64,000 nt of DNA from Apostichopus japonicus (Eukaryota > Echinodermata > Holothuroidea > Aspidochirotida > Stichopodidae): the NCBI RefSeq assembly GCF_037975245.1, contig NC_092563.1, positions 9,001,001 to 9,065,000 on the forward strand. Direction: 5' to 3'. Shown here piece after piece: positions 1 through 12,375 of this stretch (positions are counted from its first letter, which is position 1; every line of letters begins with the position of its first letter). A program made the translations under genes and the position numbers. Below the pieces are notes generated by a model that made no database searches, was not told the origin of the DNA, and worked only from the letters and a program-made list of their open reading frames with translations.

Positions 1-1130
1 GAGTAGACCAGTGACAAATTAAACTGGACTGAAAAAAAGTAACCTTTGCAATTAAGTTGGCATATGTGTATGTTGTGATGAGTTGGCATGTTTGTATGTT
101 TTGATCAAGTTTGCGTGTGGGTATGTGTGTATATGTATGTTGCATAAATAGCTGGCTCAGACAATTAAAGGGATAGTCTATAGTGAAAATAGTAAATGAA
201 CTTAATAATCTGGTATTACTGTACATGTACCTATAGAGTATAGGGAAATCTTATGTGAGTGGGGTAGATTAATGTGTTGGTAGTAAGGTGTGAAACTGGT
301 AAAATCTGATGGGTGTCAGGTGGGGGGGGGGGGTTGTCAGATGAGTAGGGTGATGTTGGGATCAGGGTTGTAGGATGGTAGGTGAGGCTGCAGGTGGTAT
401 GATGGTAAGGGTTCCGCTCTGGGTTGGGGATATGGGTTGTGTCGTATGATCCCCATGTGTTTGTCTGGAGAGGGGGTGTGGGGTGGTGAAATGCCTAGAG
501 TCAACTATATCACTTTTTTTCAACTTTATATGTACATCAATAAAGGCATTAATTTTTGGTTTTGTTTACGATGGCTAGGTAATCTACAGTTTAGCATGTT
601 TGCAAGTGTATGTATAATCTTAAAAACAATATATTTAATTACTGTAAATGTATTGAATAACTTGTAGATATGCTACATTATCATTACATGGACCTCATTG
701 TTTTTGTTGTCCAGTACATGAATATGTGGGTGGGGCTTGTAATCAAATTCTTAAAATGTTGATATTTTTTCAAATATATGTCTGATCACCTTCATACTTG
801 GTAGGTTGGTACAGTAGTGCCACATGAAACTGAAATTTCATTTATATTCATAAGTGCACTGACAACTTTATGTCTGATCAGCTTCAGTTTGGTTTCAGTT
901 GTCTGGCAATAAGTACAATACAGGTATATGACAATAACAAATTCTGACTTATCTTATTTCATAAACTCTCATCGGCATCAGAACCACTAAACCTTTGGGT
1001 TTTCTGGTTCTTCAATTACTGATGAAATCAGACACTCTTTTGTACTTACTATTGAGGTGAAGCATATGTAGTGTTTAAGAGAAAATATAAAATGTGATTC
1101 CAAATTAATACAGAAATTCTTGCTTTCTTT
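1..1130. other. gene-free stretch
   Basis: I see no exon-like reading frame with splice sites here. The stretch is GT-rich, with a short G run near 320-333 and a G/T-rich block from about 290 to 480. Nothing else is recognised. Confidence 0.5.
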
Positions 1131-1189
1131 TTTTCATGTGAGAGGGCTTGATGGTCTAGCAGTGGTTAAGGCCCAATCAGGTTTTATAT

Positions 1190-1272
1190 CCAAGAATTGT
1201 TCCCACCAGTTAGCTCAACAGACAGCTTTGTACCTATAAGGGAGTTGTCGCAGGTTCGAATCCGTGGTGGGT
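1190..1272 (+). repeat. tRNA-like sequence, probably SINE head
   Basis: An A-box-like TAGCTCAACAG and a perfect B-box GGTTCGAATCC lie at tRNA spacing. The outer ends CCCACCA and TGGTGGG are complementary. The T stem pairs only with a bulge and no good anticodon stem forms, so this is read as tRNA-derived (a SINE head or tRNA pseudogene) and not as a working tRNA gene. A second A-box-like stretch lies just upstream, near 1150-1172. Confidence 0.4.
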
Positions 1273-1289
1273 CATATAAAACTAGTATA

Positions 1290-1765
1290 GAAAAACTACT
1301 TTTATCCATGGGCAAGACTAACTGGATTAGTCAAGTGACTGCTGGACTAATCATTTAGGTCGCTTGACAAAAGCCTGGTCGATAGAGCATTGTTGAAAGA
1401 CTAGCAAAAACTGGTCATGTGACTAATTGAATAAGTCAATTGACATCTTGACTAATCGTTTAGGTCGCTTGACTAAAGCCTGGTCGATAGAGGCATAATT
1501 GAATGACTAGTAAAAACTGGTCATGTGACTAATTGAATTAGTCAACTGACATCTTGACTAATCGTTTAGGTCGCTTGACTAAAGCCTGGTCGATAGAGGC
1601 ATAATTGAATGACTAGTAAAAACTGGTCATGTGACCAGGTTTACTTAGTCATATGACCAGAACTATTTGGTCACTGGACCAAAAGTTTGTCAAGTGACTA
1701 GAATTAACTGGTCGATAGAAGCATTGTCTGGACTAATGTACTCTAGTCATCTTGACTAGATTATG
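1290..1765. repeat. 106-bp higher-order tandem repeat
   Basis: The motif GACTAATCGTTTAGGTCGC (first copy with ATC ATT) starts at 1344, 1450 and 1556, an exact period of 106 bp. Within each unit, shorter motifs of the type CTGGTCATGTGACTA and TAGTCAACTGAC alternate on both strands. The unit itself therefore seems built from ~20-bp dyad subunits. Copies decay towards 1765. Confidence 0.7.
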
Positions 1766-3995
1766 TTTACAGTGTATACTCATGGGTACTTCTTATGAAA
1801 ACAAGACAATCTAGCCATGAAAACACAATCGGACCTGACATTTGTTGACTTTTCACCGGTATATATGTTTTAATCAAAGAATGCAAAAACAGACGGAAAG
1901 AAAAAGAATTTCGTTTCATCACCCTACAAAGGATCTTAAAATCAGATAACTGTTCACCGTGGTGTTGCTTCTGTGTGGTAAAATATACTTGTTTGTAACG
2001 TGAAGGGCTGGTGACAGTTTCCATTGAAGAAATCCTGGTACCCCTCCCCCTACCTCCCCACCCCCTCCGCTGATACAGGTACATCGGTACTAGTTGTCCA
2101 TTATGTCTAGCGTATAGTGGAAATAGTTATTTCTCAATGGACATTCTGTCGGGTCAAAACCGTAGAGTGTATTCGTGGTATAGATGAAAGTTCTGATGTG
2201 ATTTTTACTCTTCAGCTCTTTCAGTTTATGTTTGTATCTGTAAAATGTTTCAAAGTGTGAAAAAAAAAGCTTTAAGTCGCATCCCATCAATTCTCTACTA
2301 CACTGGCAGTGAAATATCCAGCCTTCTCATTCAAGTTAAGAGGAGGGCGAGGTCTGAAGAAGGACCGAATGAATCTTGGCAGAATTGATGACATGTCTTA
2401 CAGCCTAGTGCTATAGTCTCATGACGGTTAAACAAACGTTGTTGTATAATAAAATTGGCAATTTAACACAACAGTTTCTTCTCCCTTCAGTGTATAGCAC
2501 AAATATGCCCAAATCACAAATTTAGCATGAAATGTCAACGATCTTCATTGTTAACGTAGCTCTGTTGAGGTAATTGGGAGTTTGAATAGCACTTTCATTT
2601 CAATTATTTCCTATGGGTGTGTATTAGGTCTATGACATCTGAAACATATGTCAATTAAGGCTATATTTCATAATTTCCTGTTCTCATTTGTGGGAATGGA
2701 GAGACGAGAAAGTTGTGCAAAAGTTATAATGAAGCGGACTCTTGCCCCCCCCTCTCCCTGCCCCATGTCCCTTTCCCCCGAGATATATCTCCTATGAATG
2801 AAACGGTACCAAGAATGGGGTCAGTTTGGTAATTGGCTGGTCTTCGTGTTCATGTTATTTGCTGGCCTTCTGTTAATGTTCTGTTAATACATTTGGATGC
2901 AGCAATCCGCTGAGGAATAAAACTGCTCCCAGAAAGGTTAACATCCGTTATAAATTGTTATAAATGAGTAATCGATAATGAAACAAGGTTACGATTATGA
3001 TTTGCATTTTTCGTCGTGCAACGCGACTTAAACTAAATGATAATGGATCTTCGCATACCTCATGGCTGGACCTACTTCTATATAGTTACGTCATGGCAGT
3101 TTAAAGCTAATATAAGCTTACAACTTATAATCAGGGATATTCCAAGAAGCAGGCTTTAATGTGGTCTGGAAAGGATACATTGAGGATTTTGTTAATTAAA
3201 AAAAACGACGAAACTCGTGACAATGCTTCTGTTGATACAAAGGCTGAGAAAAGGCTTCCATAAAACATAATGTAGTTATAAAATCAGAATATGTCTGTCT
3301 GCTTATTTCAAAGTTCTCCATCTGTTATCCCGCATTCTTATTATGCATTTATTAAATCGAATTTATTTATTTTCAATCACATAGGAGCTAGTATTTTCTG
3401 TTCGGAAATTTCAATGGAAACCGAATGAGTGAGTCAAACCAGGGATACTACCAGATATGCGTACATATCTTCATCGGCATTTCACAAGGAAGTTAGTTTT
3501 CTTAGGGTGATTTGTTCGATGTGAAAATAACAACCAATCTTAGATATTATCTGGCTCCATGAGCAGGAAACGATACTAAATATAGCAAAGGTCGTACGGG
3601 AAGTATTAAAGGCTATAAGTTATCCCGTCGTGTCACCGTGTCGTTAGGTCACTCTCGTATGGTTGGAGCATCTCAATTGTAAAATCCTTTAGAAACAATT
3701 CGGTCATCAAACTTGGCAATTGCAGGTGCAACTCGAATTTCTCACGCTTGTCTAAAGAACAGTTGAAACCGCCAACAGAAAGTTGCTACTGTTTTGGACA
3801 GTTCGAAGGCGTGCATGTCGTAACGGGGCCGACCCGCGGTGTTGTGCGTTTGCGACCTAACGTCTCTTACTGTCAAGTGGCCTAAAGCAGACTTATTTCG
3901 TTGTGTTATACTTTAATAACGAATGTCTTAGTTGATCGAGAGAGCCCTAGAATCCAACAACATGACCTAGGTGTACAGCAGGCTATGAAACAAGC
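1766..3995. other. gene-free stretch
   Basis: Unique-looking AT-rich sequence. Open frames here are short, lack family motifs and are not bounded by convincing splice sites. A C-rich block lies near 2740-2785. Confidence 0.45.
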
Positions 3996-4795
3996 TCTAG
4001 TGGGCATGGCGTAGGCAGCTACTATACATTCATAATTGCGCAGGCCCCAGTCTGTATTGCGTACGTGTATACTTCCTAATAATAGGTGAACAGGACCTAG
4101 CCTAGCTACATGGCATTTGTGGCACATGCTACTTCCATAGCGGTACAGGCTCCAGCGTGCAAGAATACGTAAATAATTCCTTTAAGTGAGAAGGCTCTTA
4201 TAGCCTGCATGACGTACGTGACTTAGGCTACTTTGTAGATGCACTGGCTTCAACCTCCATAGCGTACGTGACGTAGCCTATTAGTCTCCATAGACTATAG
4301 GCCTTCGTGTAATAGGCTACTTCTATAACTGTCCCGGCTCCAATACATAGCATATAGGTTATGCCACGTATGCTATAGAGACTGGAGATGGTAAAGCTAT
4401 AAAATAGTCTATATCACGTACGCTAAGGTTATTGGAGCCGATGCAGCTATAGAAGTAGTCTATTACACGTACGTTATGGAGACTGGAGCCGGTACAGCTA
4501 TAAAAGCTGTAGAAGCTATATAGCTGTACCTGTAAATCCAGGACATTACATAGGCTACTTGTAGAGCTGTAGCCTGCTCCAGTACACCCAGTACATGGCA
4601 TAGACTATTTGTATAGCTGTACTGGCTCCAGTACATCAAGTTCATGGCATAGGCCACTAGAATAACTGTACCGATCCAGTAGGCTTCATGGCATAAGCTA
4701 CTTGTATAGCCGTACCGGATCCAGGAAATCCAGTATACATGGCATATACTACTTGTAGCTGTACCGGCTCCACTCTGCATGACGTGGTACACATG
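3996..4795. repeat. degenerate ~50-60 bp tandem repeat
   Basis: The phrases CATGGCATAGGCTACT, TAGCTGTACCGGCTCCAG and variants recur about a dozen times with many substitutions, and part of the array reads in the opposite sense around 4370-4530. Open frames on the minus strand across 4359-4792 are by-products of the repeat. Confidence 0.6.
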
Positions 4796-6035
4796 ATTCT
4801 AATTATCATTTAACTGTTGTTCAAAGTTAAAAACGATCATCACAATTTCGCCTGCTTAAATATTGTGACCTATAGATCAGTCTTGTGATTATATTACGTC
4901 CTGCTACATTCATAACTGTAATCTTCACAAAGACAAACATATTTTATACAGCACTCATTGGTTATGGTTAACAACTCTAAGTCCATAAAACACCGATACG
5001 TTCTACATGAGGAGACGGGTAACAAAATCAACTTAAATGGTAGACAAAACACATGCCCCATAGTTACTTAAATATCTAAAGTATTGAGAGTGGCTGTTAT
5101 ATAGTCATTAAATACCCAAATCGCGATAGCCGGAGTTTTGATCAGAAAGAGAACGAAAACCTTCGATTTAAAGTCCAATAATTCTTCGAGAGAAATCGAA
5201 GTATTTTTTGAAGAAGTCGGATCCGGTCCTTTAGCAGAAGCTTGTAAAATAATATCTTTAAATTGATATCTCTTAATTGTTGAGGATTTCTATAATGTAT
5301 TGAATCTATATTCTCTAGATGTGTGTTAGAATACCGTGCAATTAATGAACTATCTTCCCATGTATTTACAGATGTAGGTATACTTTTAAAGATATCACTA
5401 ATTCGAATAGCCTACAAGTTATCTGTATACTTTATTTCAAAATAATTTCACTCGACTTAACGATATCGTCTAAGTAAAAATATCTTTGTTCATATAGATA
5501 AAATAAGTTACTCTTAGAGATATTTATTTCATATTAACTTACACATTAAAGGCATATACACCGCATCATATATGTTGATGGTTTTAATGCTACTTTCAGT
5601 AAACGATGAATCTTGTATCCAATTTTCTCGACAGATTATAAAGTTCCCTTACTAAAATAATATATACAAACACTTAATTGTTCCAAGGTTTATATACCCG
5701 TTAGGATAATCCTATAACGTATATAGTTAACGTTTTGTTCATTCACTACATAGTGCAGTGTGATGCTTTGGATCATAATACAGACTAAATACTTCCATCT
5801 AAATAAATAAATGTCAGGAAGTAACGTCTGTGTCCTGCATGTACAGCTCAAATTGAAACCGTTCAAGTCAAATTGCCTTTCCGAGATTCGCTGTTAACAT
5901 CTGTCTGAAGTTTACAACGAAATATTGGTTAGACTAACAGGTTAAACAAGAATACCGGTGCATGGTTTCATCGACACAGCCTCTTCAGCAATTCATTTAG
6001 ACCTGGCAGGAGCTTGCAAACTAACTATGCAGCTA
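4796..6035. other. gene-free stretch
   Basis: AT-rich, no recognised feature. No frame longer than chance with splice sites was seen on either strand. Confidence 0.45.
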
Positions 6036-6615
6036 ATATGTTAATGGTCTTGTTAGTATGTTAGTGACATCATGGTATTACAGTCAGTAGAATGATCTCG
6101 TTAGTGTGTTAGTGACATCATGGTATCGCAGTCAGTAGAATGATCTCTTTAGTGTGTTAGTGACATCAAGGTATCGCAGTCAGTAAAATGATCTCTTTGG
6201 TATGTTAGTGACATCATGGTATCGCAGTCAGTAGAATAATCTCTTTAATGTGTTAGTGACATCATGGTACCGGAGTCAGTAGAATGATCTCGTTAGTGTG
6301 TTAGTGACATCATGGTATCGCAGTCAGTAGAATGATCTCGTTAGTATGTTAGTGACATCATGTTATCGCAGTCAGTAGAACGATCACTTTAGTGTGTTAG
6401 TGATATCATGGTATCGCAGTCAGTAGAATGATCTCTTCAGTGTTTTAGTGACATCATGGTATCGCAGTCAGTAGAATGATCTCGTTAGCGTGTGAGTGAC
6501 ATCATGGTATCGCAGTCAATAGAATGATCCCGTTAGCGTGTTAGTGATATCAAGGTATCGCAGTCAGTAGAATGATCTCGTACTTGTGTTAGTGACATCA
6601 TGGTATCGTAGTATT
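6036..6615. repeat. 48-bp minisatellite, about 12 copies
   Basis: Head-to-tail copies contain GTGTTAGTGACATCATGG followed by TATCGCAGTCAGTAGAATGA and TCTCGTTA, with a period of about 48 bp. Copies are highly similar, with a few substitutions each, so the array is young or homogenised. Both ends fade into unrelated sequence. Confidence 0.85.
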
Positions 6616-7419
6616 AGTATGATACTGCCATAGCAGTTCCTTGCTCTAAGGCATTGTCCTGTGACAGAGTAAAAATTACATAGTTTCTTTAAAACTTGAA
6701 TGTAAAATCCTGCCGTATTGACACCTTATCGGCGTTAAAACAAGTTTTCAAGGCGCGATGGATATTTGAACAATTGAAGAGGTAACTTATGGGGCGTCGG
6801 TAGGGAGGGTGGGCGGAGTGGGTAGAAGGGCTGCCACCGGAAGAAAGTTGTCATTGAGGGAGCAGTGTCACTAATAGTACATAAATTCCTGCAGTTTACA
6901 CTTCCTTTTCACTGTCCCATTTCCTGGTTTCAGTGGTCCACCACCCCTCTGAAACTTATGAACAGAAAGATTGCGACTTACCTTTTAATGCATACCTACT
7001 TGTCAATCAATAATTTGTACGGACCGTCAATACCTCCATCGGGAAGGCTGTGAAGGTCATGGTCTTACGGGCGGTAAACATACAAGACACATCCACATCC
7101 ACATCTTTTGTATATCATTGTCGCATAAGAATTGGCAGGATAGGTTGGACATGAGGGCCACAGAGGATTAATACACACAATTGCCCGACACTGATATCAC
7201 TGCATGGATTCTTACCGTCACGTGATCTATGTATGTGAAAGGAACCGAAGTATGAAGGAATCTTGCCCAAGTCACATAGTTATACCAAGATGCTGTCACG
7301 TGACCTCTGCATATTTTTTACATAAAGTTTTGCTGTGACGTTTAGCTGAATATCATATTTCATAAATGATCGAGTAGGTTGACTGCCAGCATAGCTTTGT
7401 GTTACAAAGGACGGTAGTT

Positions 7420-7611
7420 CACGGCAATGACTCCGTCTCACATTGGGACTGACACAATGTAGACATATCTCATACTGGGACTGACACCGTGCAGTCATAT
7501 CTCACTTTGGTAATGACTCCGTACAGTATGATATCGCACATTGGGACTGACAATGTAAACATATCTCATACTGGGACTGACACCGTGCAGTCACATCTCA
7601 CTTCCTTAGTG
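7420..7611. repeat. ~32-bp minisatellite, left part
   Basis: Repeats of the type CATATCTCACATTGGGACTG followed by ACACCGTGCAGT run up to the target site of a hAT-type insertion and resume after it at 8704. The last eight bases, 7604-7611 (CCTTAGTG), are the duplicated target site. Confidence 0.75.
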
Positions 7612-8703
7612 CAGTGGCGGCGGAACCGGGGGGGCTTGGGGGGGCTCAGCCCCCCCAATAAAAAAGTTGAGGGGGCAAATGCATGATAAGCCCCCCAATA
7701 TTTACCAAGGCTCCGAAACGTGCATCTGCCCATTTTTCAATGCATACTTGTCGATCTGTCCGATGCACACGTATACACTATAGGTGTAATAATTTTAGTA
7801 ATTGCTGGGGGACCCTCGGCCCGTCCCCTGGCTATAGACCACATTGTCACCCCAACCGAGTCTTCACGCGGTTGGGAAGCAGTGAAAAGTGGAAGCAGTG
7901 AGTGTGAGTACCGGTAAGCGTAACACAACTTCGTCTTAGGCCAATGACTTGCCTCATTTCAGCCAGTTCTCCAACATCCCCTTACTTAGTGGCGGAGCGT
8001 CCATATATACAGTCAGGGGGCGGATGCCTCCCCCCCCCCCTGACGGACTCAAATGGACTGCTGGCGCCCTTTTCAGCTTTTCACTACTTTTTACTTATTC
8101 GCGATTTTTGACTATTTTATTGCGCTCTCATATACCTATTGATATTTGTCATATTCTGTTGGTTTAATTTTCCGACAAAATGGCGACGACACCTATTTAT
8201 TCTCCGTTTATCTGCAAATTAGCAAGGCCCCGGAAAGGGTCATTTCCTGCAATCTAGGGAGTATCTTTACTCAAAAATTTTCTGTACGCTCCGCGCCAAC
8301 CTGTGGTGGCGCTCCGCTTAGATAGTGTCGAAAGCTCCCCTACAGACCATTCTCGCCCTCCCTGACCAATACTCTAGCTCCGCCACTGCCCTTACTACAC
8401 TAAAAAACATCTTTGCGAGTACACTACGAGTAATAGCTACTCTCTTAAAAAACCATCGAATATACAAATTACAATGTTTTTACAGACTTTTACGTGCAAT
8501 CTGAGAAATTGCAGGCTTGAGACCTATATTTTAGGGCTGGGTATTCGCAGCATAAAACACTCGGAAAGTGCCGTTTCCGGCCATCTGGGGGTTTGAAAAA
8601 ACCCAAATTTTCTTGTACGCTCCGCGCCAACCGATGGTGGCGCTCCGCTTAGATAGTCTCCACACATTAGCCCCCCAATAATTTTTCCGTTCCGCCGCGC
8701 CTG
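7612..8703. mobile_element. non-autonomous hAT-type element, outer
   Basis: The 1092-bp element starts CAGTGGCGGCGGAACCGG and ends with the near inverted complement (CCGTTCCGCCGCGCCTG). It is flanked by a perfect 8-bp target-site duplication, CCTTAGTG, at 7604-7611 and 8704-8711. G runs lie just inside the left end and C runs follow. No transposase frame is present. It carries the shared GC-rich hairpin module at about 8561-8659 and itself contains another element at 7987-8388. The family name hAT is inferred from terminus style and the 8-bp duplication. Confidence 0.85.
7987..8388. mobile_element. non-autonomous hAT-type element nested in the outer one
   Basis: The 402-bp insert has ends TAGTGGCGGAGCG and GCTCCGCCACTG (the first base looks mutated from C). 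Its own perfect 8-bp target duplication is CCCTTACT at 7979-7986 and 8389-8396. A C run lies inside the left end. A diverged copy of the shared hairpin module is at about 8231-8329. There is no coding capacity. Confidence 0.85.
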
Positions 8704-8832
8704 CCTTAGTGACACCATGTAGGATGATATCTCACATTAGGGATGAACCATACAGGATGATATCTCACGTTGTGACTGATATCTTGTTGACATCTTACAC
8801 TGGGACTGACATCATGTAGTCATATCTCACTT
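8704..8832. repeat. ~32-bp minisatellite, right part
   Basis: This continues the array interrupted at 7611. TGATATCTCACATTAGGG and TGACATCATGTAGTCATATC are variants of the same unit. Confidence 0.7.
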
Positions 8833-8856
8833 TTGAAATCATACAGTAGCTTGTAG

Positions 8857-9041
8857 CTCGTTTTCCGAAAAGAAGACGAGAGAAACTGAAAAGAACAGGT
8901 ATAGACTACGATAATGTAGCAGAGTGTCCCTATTGTAACTCCTCGATGAAAAGGCACAACTTTGCATGGAGTGAACATGTCTATAAAGGGCACCCTCAGG
9001 AAGTAATGGAACTGCATGCTAACTGTCTGTCTCTGACAAAA
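8857..9041 (+). CDS. orphan exon candidate, zinc-finger-like
   Basis: An open block of 61 codons follows a possible acceptor (TTGTAG at 8851-8856) and ends before a weak donor (GTGCAG at 9042). It reads as a basic stretch (RFPKRRREKLKR) followed by CPYC at about residues 29-32, then His, Trp and His residues and a closing H-x2-C (HANC). The C-x2-C ... H-x2-C spacing suggests a zinc-binding fold, though I do not recognise the family. No partner exons could be found within 10 kb, the acceptor lacks a strong pyrimidine tract, and a minisatellite ends just upstream. It may be a lone exon of a long gene, a gene remnant or chance. Confidence 0.3.
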
Positions 9042-9154
9042 GTGCAGTCCTGTAATCATATCTATTGGAAGACTTCTACTCCTTTGTATTCACTGTGGTT
9101 TGTTGTTCAGATGCACGAACGTAACGTGAGCGATTCATTGATTCGGAGTTTGCG

Positions 9155-9615
9155 CTTTATTACATACCATGTTATCATACGTACGATCAATTTACATTGC
9201 ATATTCTGTGCATGAAAGATATATCCTATATACATACCGTTAATATTCATATCCTTTTATCATTATTTTCGATGAAATCCATTCCACATAATGTGTATGA
9301 AATATGCCATGCATGCTATACATACCGTTAATAATAATATTCATATCATGTTATCATACGTACGATCATTTTACATTCCATATACTGTGCATGAAAGATG
9401 CTATACATATCATACCGTTAATATTCATATCATGTTAACATACGAACGATCAATTTACATTACTTATACTGTGCATGAAATATGCTATACTACATACCAT
9501 TAATATTCATAGCGTTTTATCATTATGTACGATGAAATCCATTCCGCAATGTGTATGAAAGATGCTATACTATCCTATTATCATAATTATGTACGATCAA
9601 TTACTACTCATATAC
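9155..9615. repeat. ~85-bp tandem repeat, about 5 copies
   Basis: The units contain TTATCATACGTACGATCAAT, then TGTGCATGAAAGATGCTATA, then CATACCGTTAATATTCAT. Two unit variants alternate, one with CATACGTACGATC and one with CATTATGTACGATG. Open frames rich in Tyr, His and Ile here are products of the repeat. Confidence 0.7.
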
Positions 9616-10875
9616 TTTAGTCTACACGAAGATGGCACTAAGACCCGAGCATTGCTTTTGTTTTCTTGCACTTGTAATGTACGTCATAATACATGTATGT
9701 TAGTATTGGGAACGACATGGGATATGCGGCAACCTATACTGGTAGCCAGGGTGGACTGATAAGGTCACCATGTCTTATTTTTGATCATGTAATGTAAATA
9801 TAATCTAGATTGGTTTAATTCCAAACGATAGCTTCAAGTTTATCGATTAGATTACCTATTCCATTCTTATATTTAATTTCGGAGGTGAGGCGGCTATATG
9901 CATGTACGGGGGGAGGGGCAGCTCCCTTTATAAATGGGTTTTAAGTGATCGTCCGGTAGATTGTTTCAAAGTTCCCGATTAATTCATACTGAAGTCCTCA
10001 TAATGCAGTACTTATATATAGGCCCCTATAGTATTATACGCGATGCGGATTCTATGAGATTGGAAGATACTGCTGTAACTGCATGTAGCTGCATGTAGCC
10101 CTTGTCTACAATGCTTATCAAAGAATGATATACATCTCAGGCTGAAACACCAACAGGAGAAGATATTTATACTTCTATATTCTTAACTTTGTTGATTATT
10201 TGAGTATACATGGCAATGATAGGGTGGCCAGAAGTCAGTGGGATTTTGGGACCGTTCACGCGATCGAATTGTTTTTCGTAGACCAGACGGGAAGTTGGAA
10301 GTAGCATATATTGAATATAATTTCCTGATTATATCGAAGACTGTGATTTCATCTCAAAATGTCTACTTTCTGTCTCAGACTTTCAATTTTATGTCTTGTT
10401 TATGCCCATGATTCCTATTCTGGGGCACTGCCCAAAAAGGCGAGTTTGAGCGTATACCTGGCAAACGTGTGTTAGTGTTTCTTTATTTGTGAGATACTTC
10501 AAGGATTATGAACGGTGAACCAAAAATGAACAGTATAAGGTTTTACCCAGAACCATTCTGAAAGCAGGCATTTGACCAAAGGATGATAACAAAAATAAAT
10601 GAATTTATTTGGAAAAGAAGTTCAACAATTGCAGCTATAGTGTTTCATTCAAATTTATATTATATATTTTACGTACAGTTTGATAGCTAATCGACAATGC
10701 GAAAGTACACTCAAAATGAACGTTCCTTTGAAAACGAAGTATACGAAAATACCATAAAGGACACACGTACAAACCCAACAATGGTTATTGGTTTTAGTGA
10801 TGGAAGATACCAACATGAGCAACTTCCAAAAACATATAAGCAAAATCTTACTACAACTGAAATATATCATAGGGT
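9616..10875. other. gene-free stretch
   Basis: No recognised repeat or exon. A 76-codon plus-strand frame at 10697-10927 runs into the MITE that follows and has no family motif. Confidence 0.4.
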
Positions 10876-11232
10876 TAAATGGTGTGAAGACTCGCGCACA
10901 AAGAAACGTCTAATGCCGGTAATCTGACCTAGTTTCGAATGAGGTGTAACATCAGCGTTAGACACCACCATCGATCCCAGAATATACGCACACAGCTTGC
11001 TACCTTCGGTAATTAGACACTAGTGTACAGTCAGTACATACAGCTGCGGTCAATACCCACAGCACAGTGTACATAGCAGCGTGGACATCTCAGGTCTAGG
11101 CCTAGATACAAGGTATCACCGTTTCATTACTGTCTGCATTTTGTAGCGACAAGAAGAAAACGTCATTTTCGAGCAACGGAAACTTTTTCAGAGAGCTGCA
11201 CGCGGTTTGGAGCGAGTCTTCAATGCCTTTAA
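10876..11232 (+). mobile_element. TTAA-flanked MITE, copy A
   Basis: This ~357-bp element is bounded by TTAA. Its imperfect inverted ends are TGGTGTGAAGACTCGCGC and GAGTCTTCAATGCC. The same element occurs at 32818, 37381 and 43795. The TTAA duplication points to the piggyBac or Kolobok group; there is no transposase. Confidence 0.75.
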
Positions 11233-12113
11233 AGTTTCTTCGCCAACAATGACGAAGACTTGGTCAAGTCTTAACGATGCCATCTTCCAGCCATGCACAT
11301 GTGCTTCAATGTTTATTTATGTCAGTGCTTAGCTTTTGTACTGGAGATTGTGTTTGCAAATGCTGGATCTAAACTATTGAACCTCTTAACATATATAACC
11401 TCGTGATGGGTAAGACTTCATTGTTAGGGATCTTAACGTTCTACCATTAAAAATGAAAGAAACCAGGAAGTAAAAGGATTCATATCCTAGTGGCTGATAT
11501 AATCTGTAAACTCTTATATATAAACCTCTCTGAAATTTGCGATTTAATCATGCTGAAAATCAGCGAATGTGCACCTAATTAATACATTGCACAAACATTC
11601 CCTCTCGATCATCACAACAACCCACTGCATATATGCTTGTCTGTGGGATAATCAGTTCTCTGAGTCTCGTTACATGGTTCACGTAAGATCGGAAGTCCCT
11701 CCTCCGACCATTGAACTGTTTGTTTGCGCTGACACTCGTGAAAATATGTGCAAGAACTGACCCCTGAATGTATAGTTAACTAATATACAAGAATTTCCTT
11801 TCCAGACAGTTTAAAATAAGTTTTCTCATTATTGGTAACGGATGCATGAGAGCACAGACAAGAGGCTCTCCGCCTACGGGTGACATTATTTATAATACAT
11901 ATAGTATATGTAAACTCGTTACGTTTCATTTCCTTTCGATGGCTATCTTGCATGATATAGCAATAGTAGGAAGGTTAATAAGAAGAGCATGAGCAACCTT
12001 TAATATTGGCCGAAAAAATGGAATTTTTAATCATCTAACAGCAACTAGTGACTCCTTCCTTTTGTGGCAATTGGCTAATTCCACGCTTTTGTATGGCGTC
12101 TATATGGCAAGCA
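11233..12113. other. gene-free stretch
   Basis: No recognised feature. It is an AT-rich spacer between the MITE and the fold-back element. Confidence 0.4.
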
Positions 12114-12237
12114 GTCGGGGTCATAACGTATGGGTCTTACGCGTAGTAGAAACTTCGGTTACGCGTAGTAGAACTTCGGTTATGCGTAGTAGAGGCTATA
12201 TGCAGTAACGCAGCCAACATTCAATCATAAACTTGAA

Positions 12238-12284
<47 letters not shown>

Positions 12285-12343
12285 CATAATATGTACCTTA
12301 GGTCGACAGTTTATGGTAAAAAAGTGTACCTTAGGTCCATAGT

Positions 12344-12375
<32 letters not shown>

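Noticed and set aside
1190-1272. A functional tRNA gene here (also at 56340-56415)
   Set aside because: Both have good internal promoter boxes, but the T stem and acceptor or anticodon stems do not pair properly. They are kept as tRNA-derived repeats.
4359-4792. Two overlapping minus-strand frames rich in Tyr, Cys and Ser
   Set aside because: They follow the period of the degenerate tandem repeat and keep no conserved motif beyond it.
6036-6615. CRISPR-like regular repeat array (also 42625-43095 and 21495-22035)
   Set aside because: The units are adjacent, with no unique spacers, and the context is eukaryotic. These are minisatellites.
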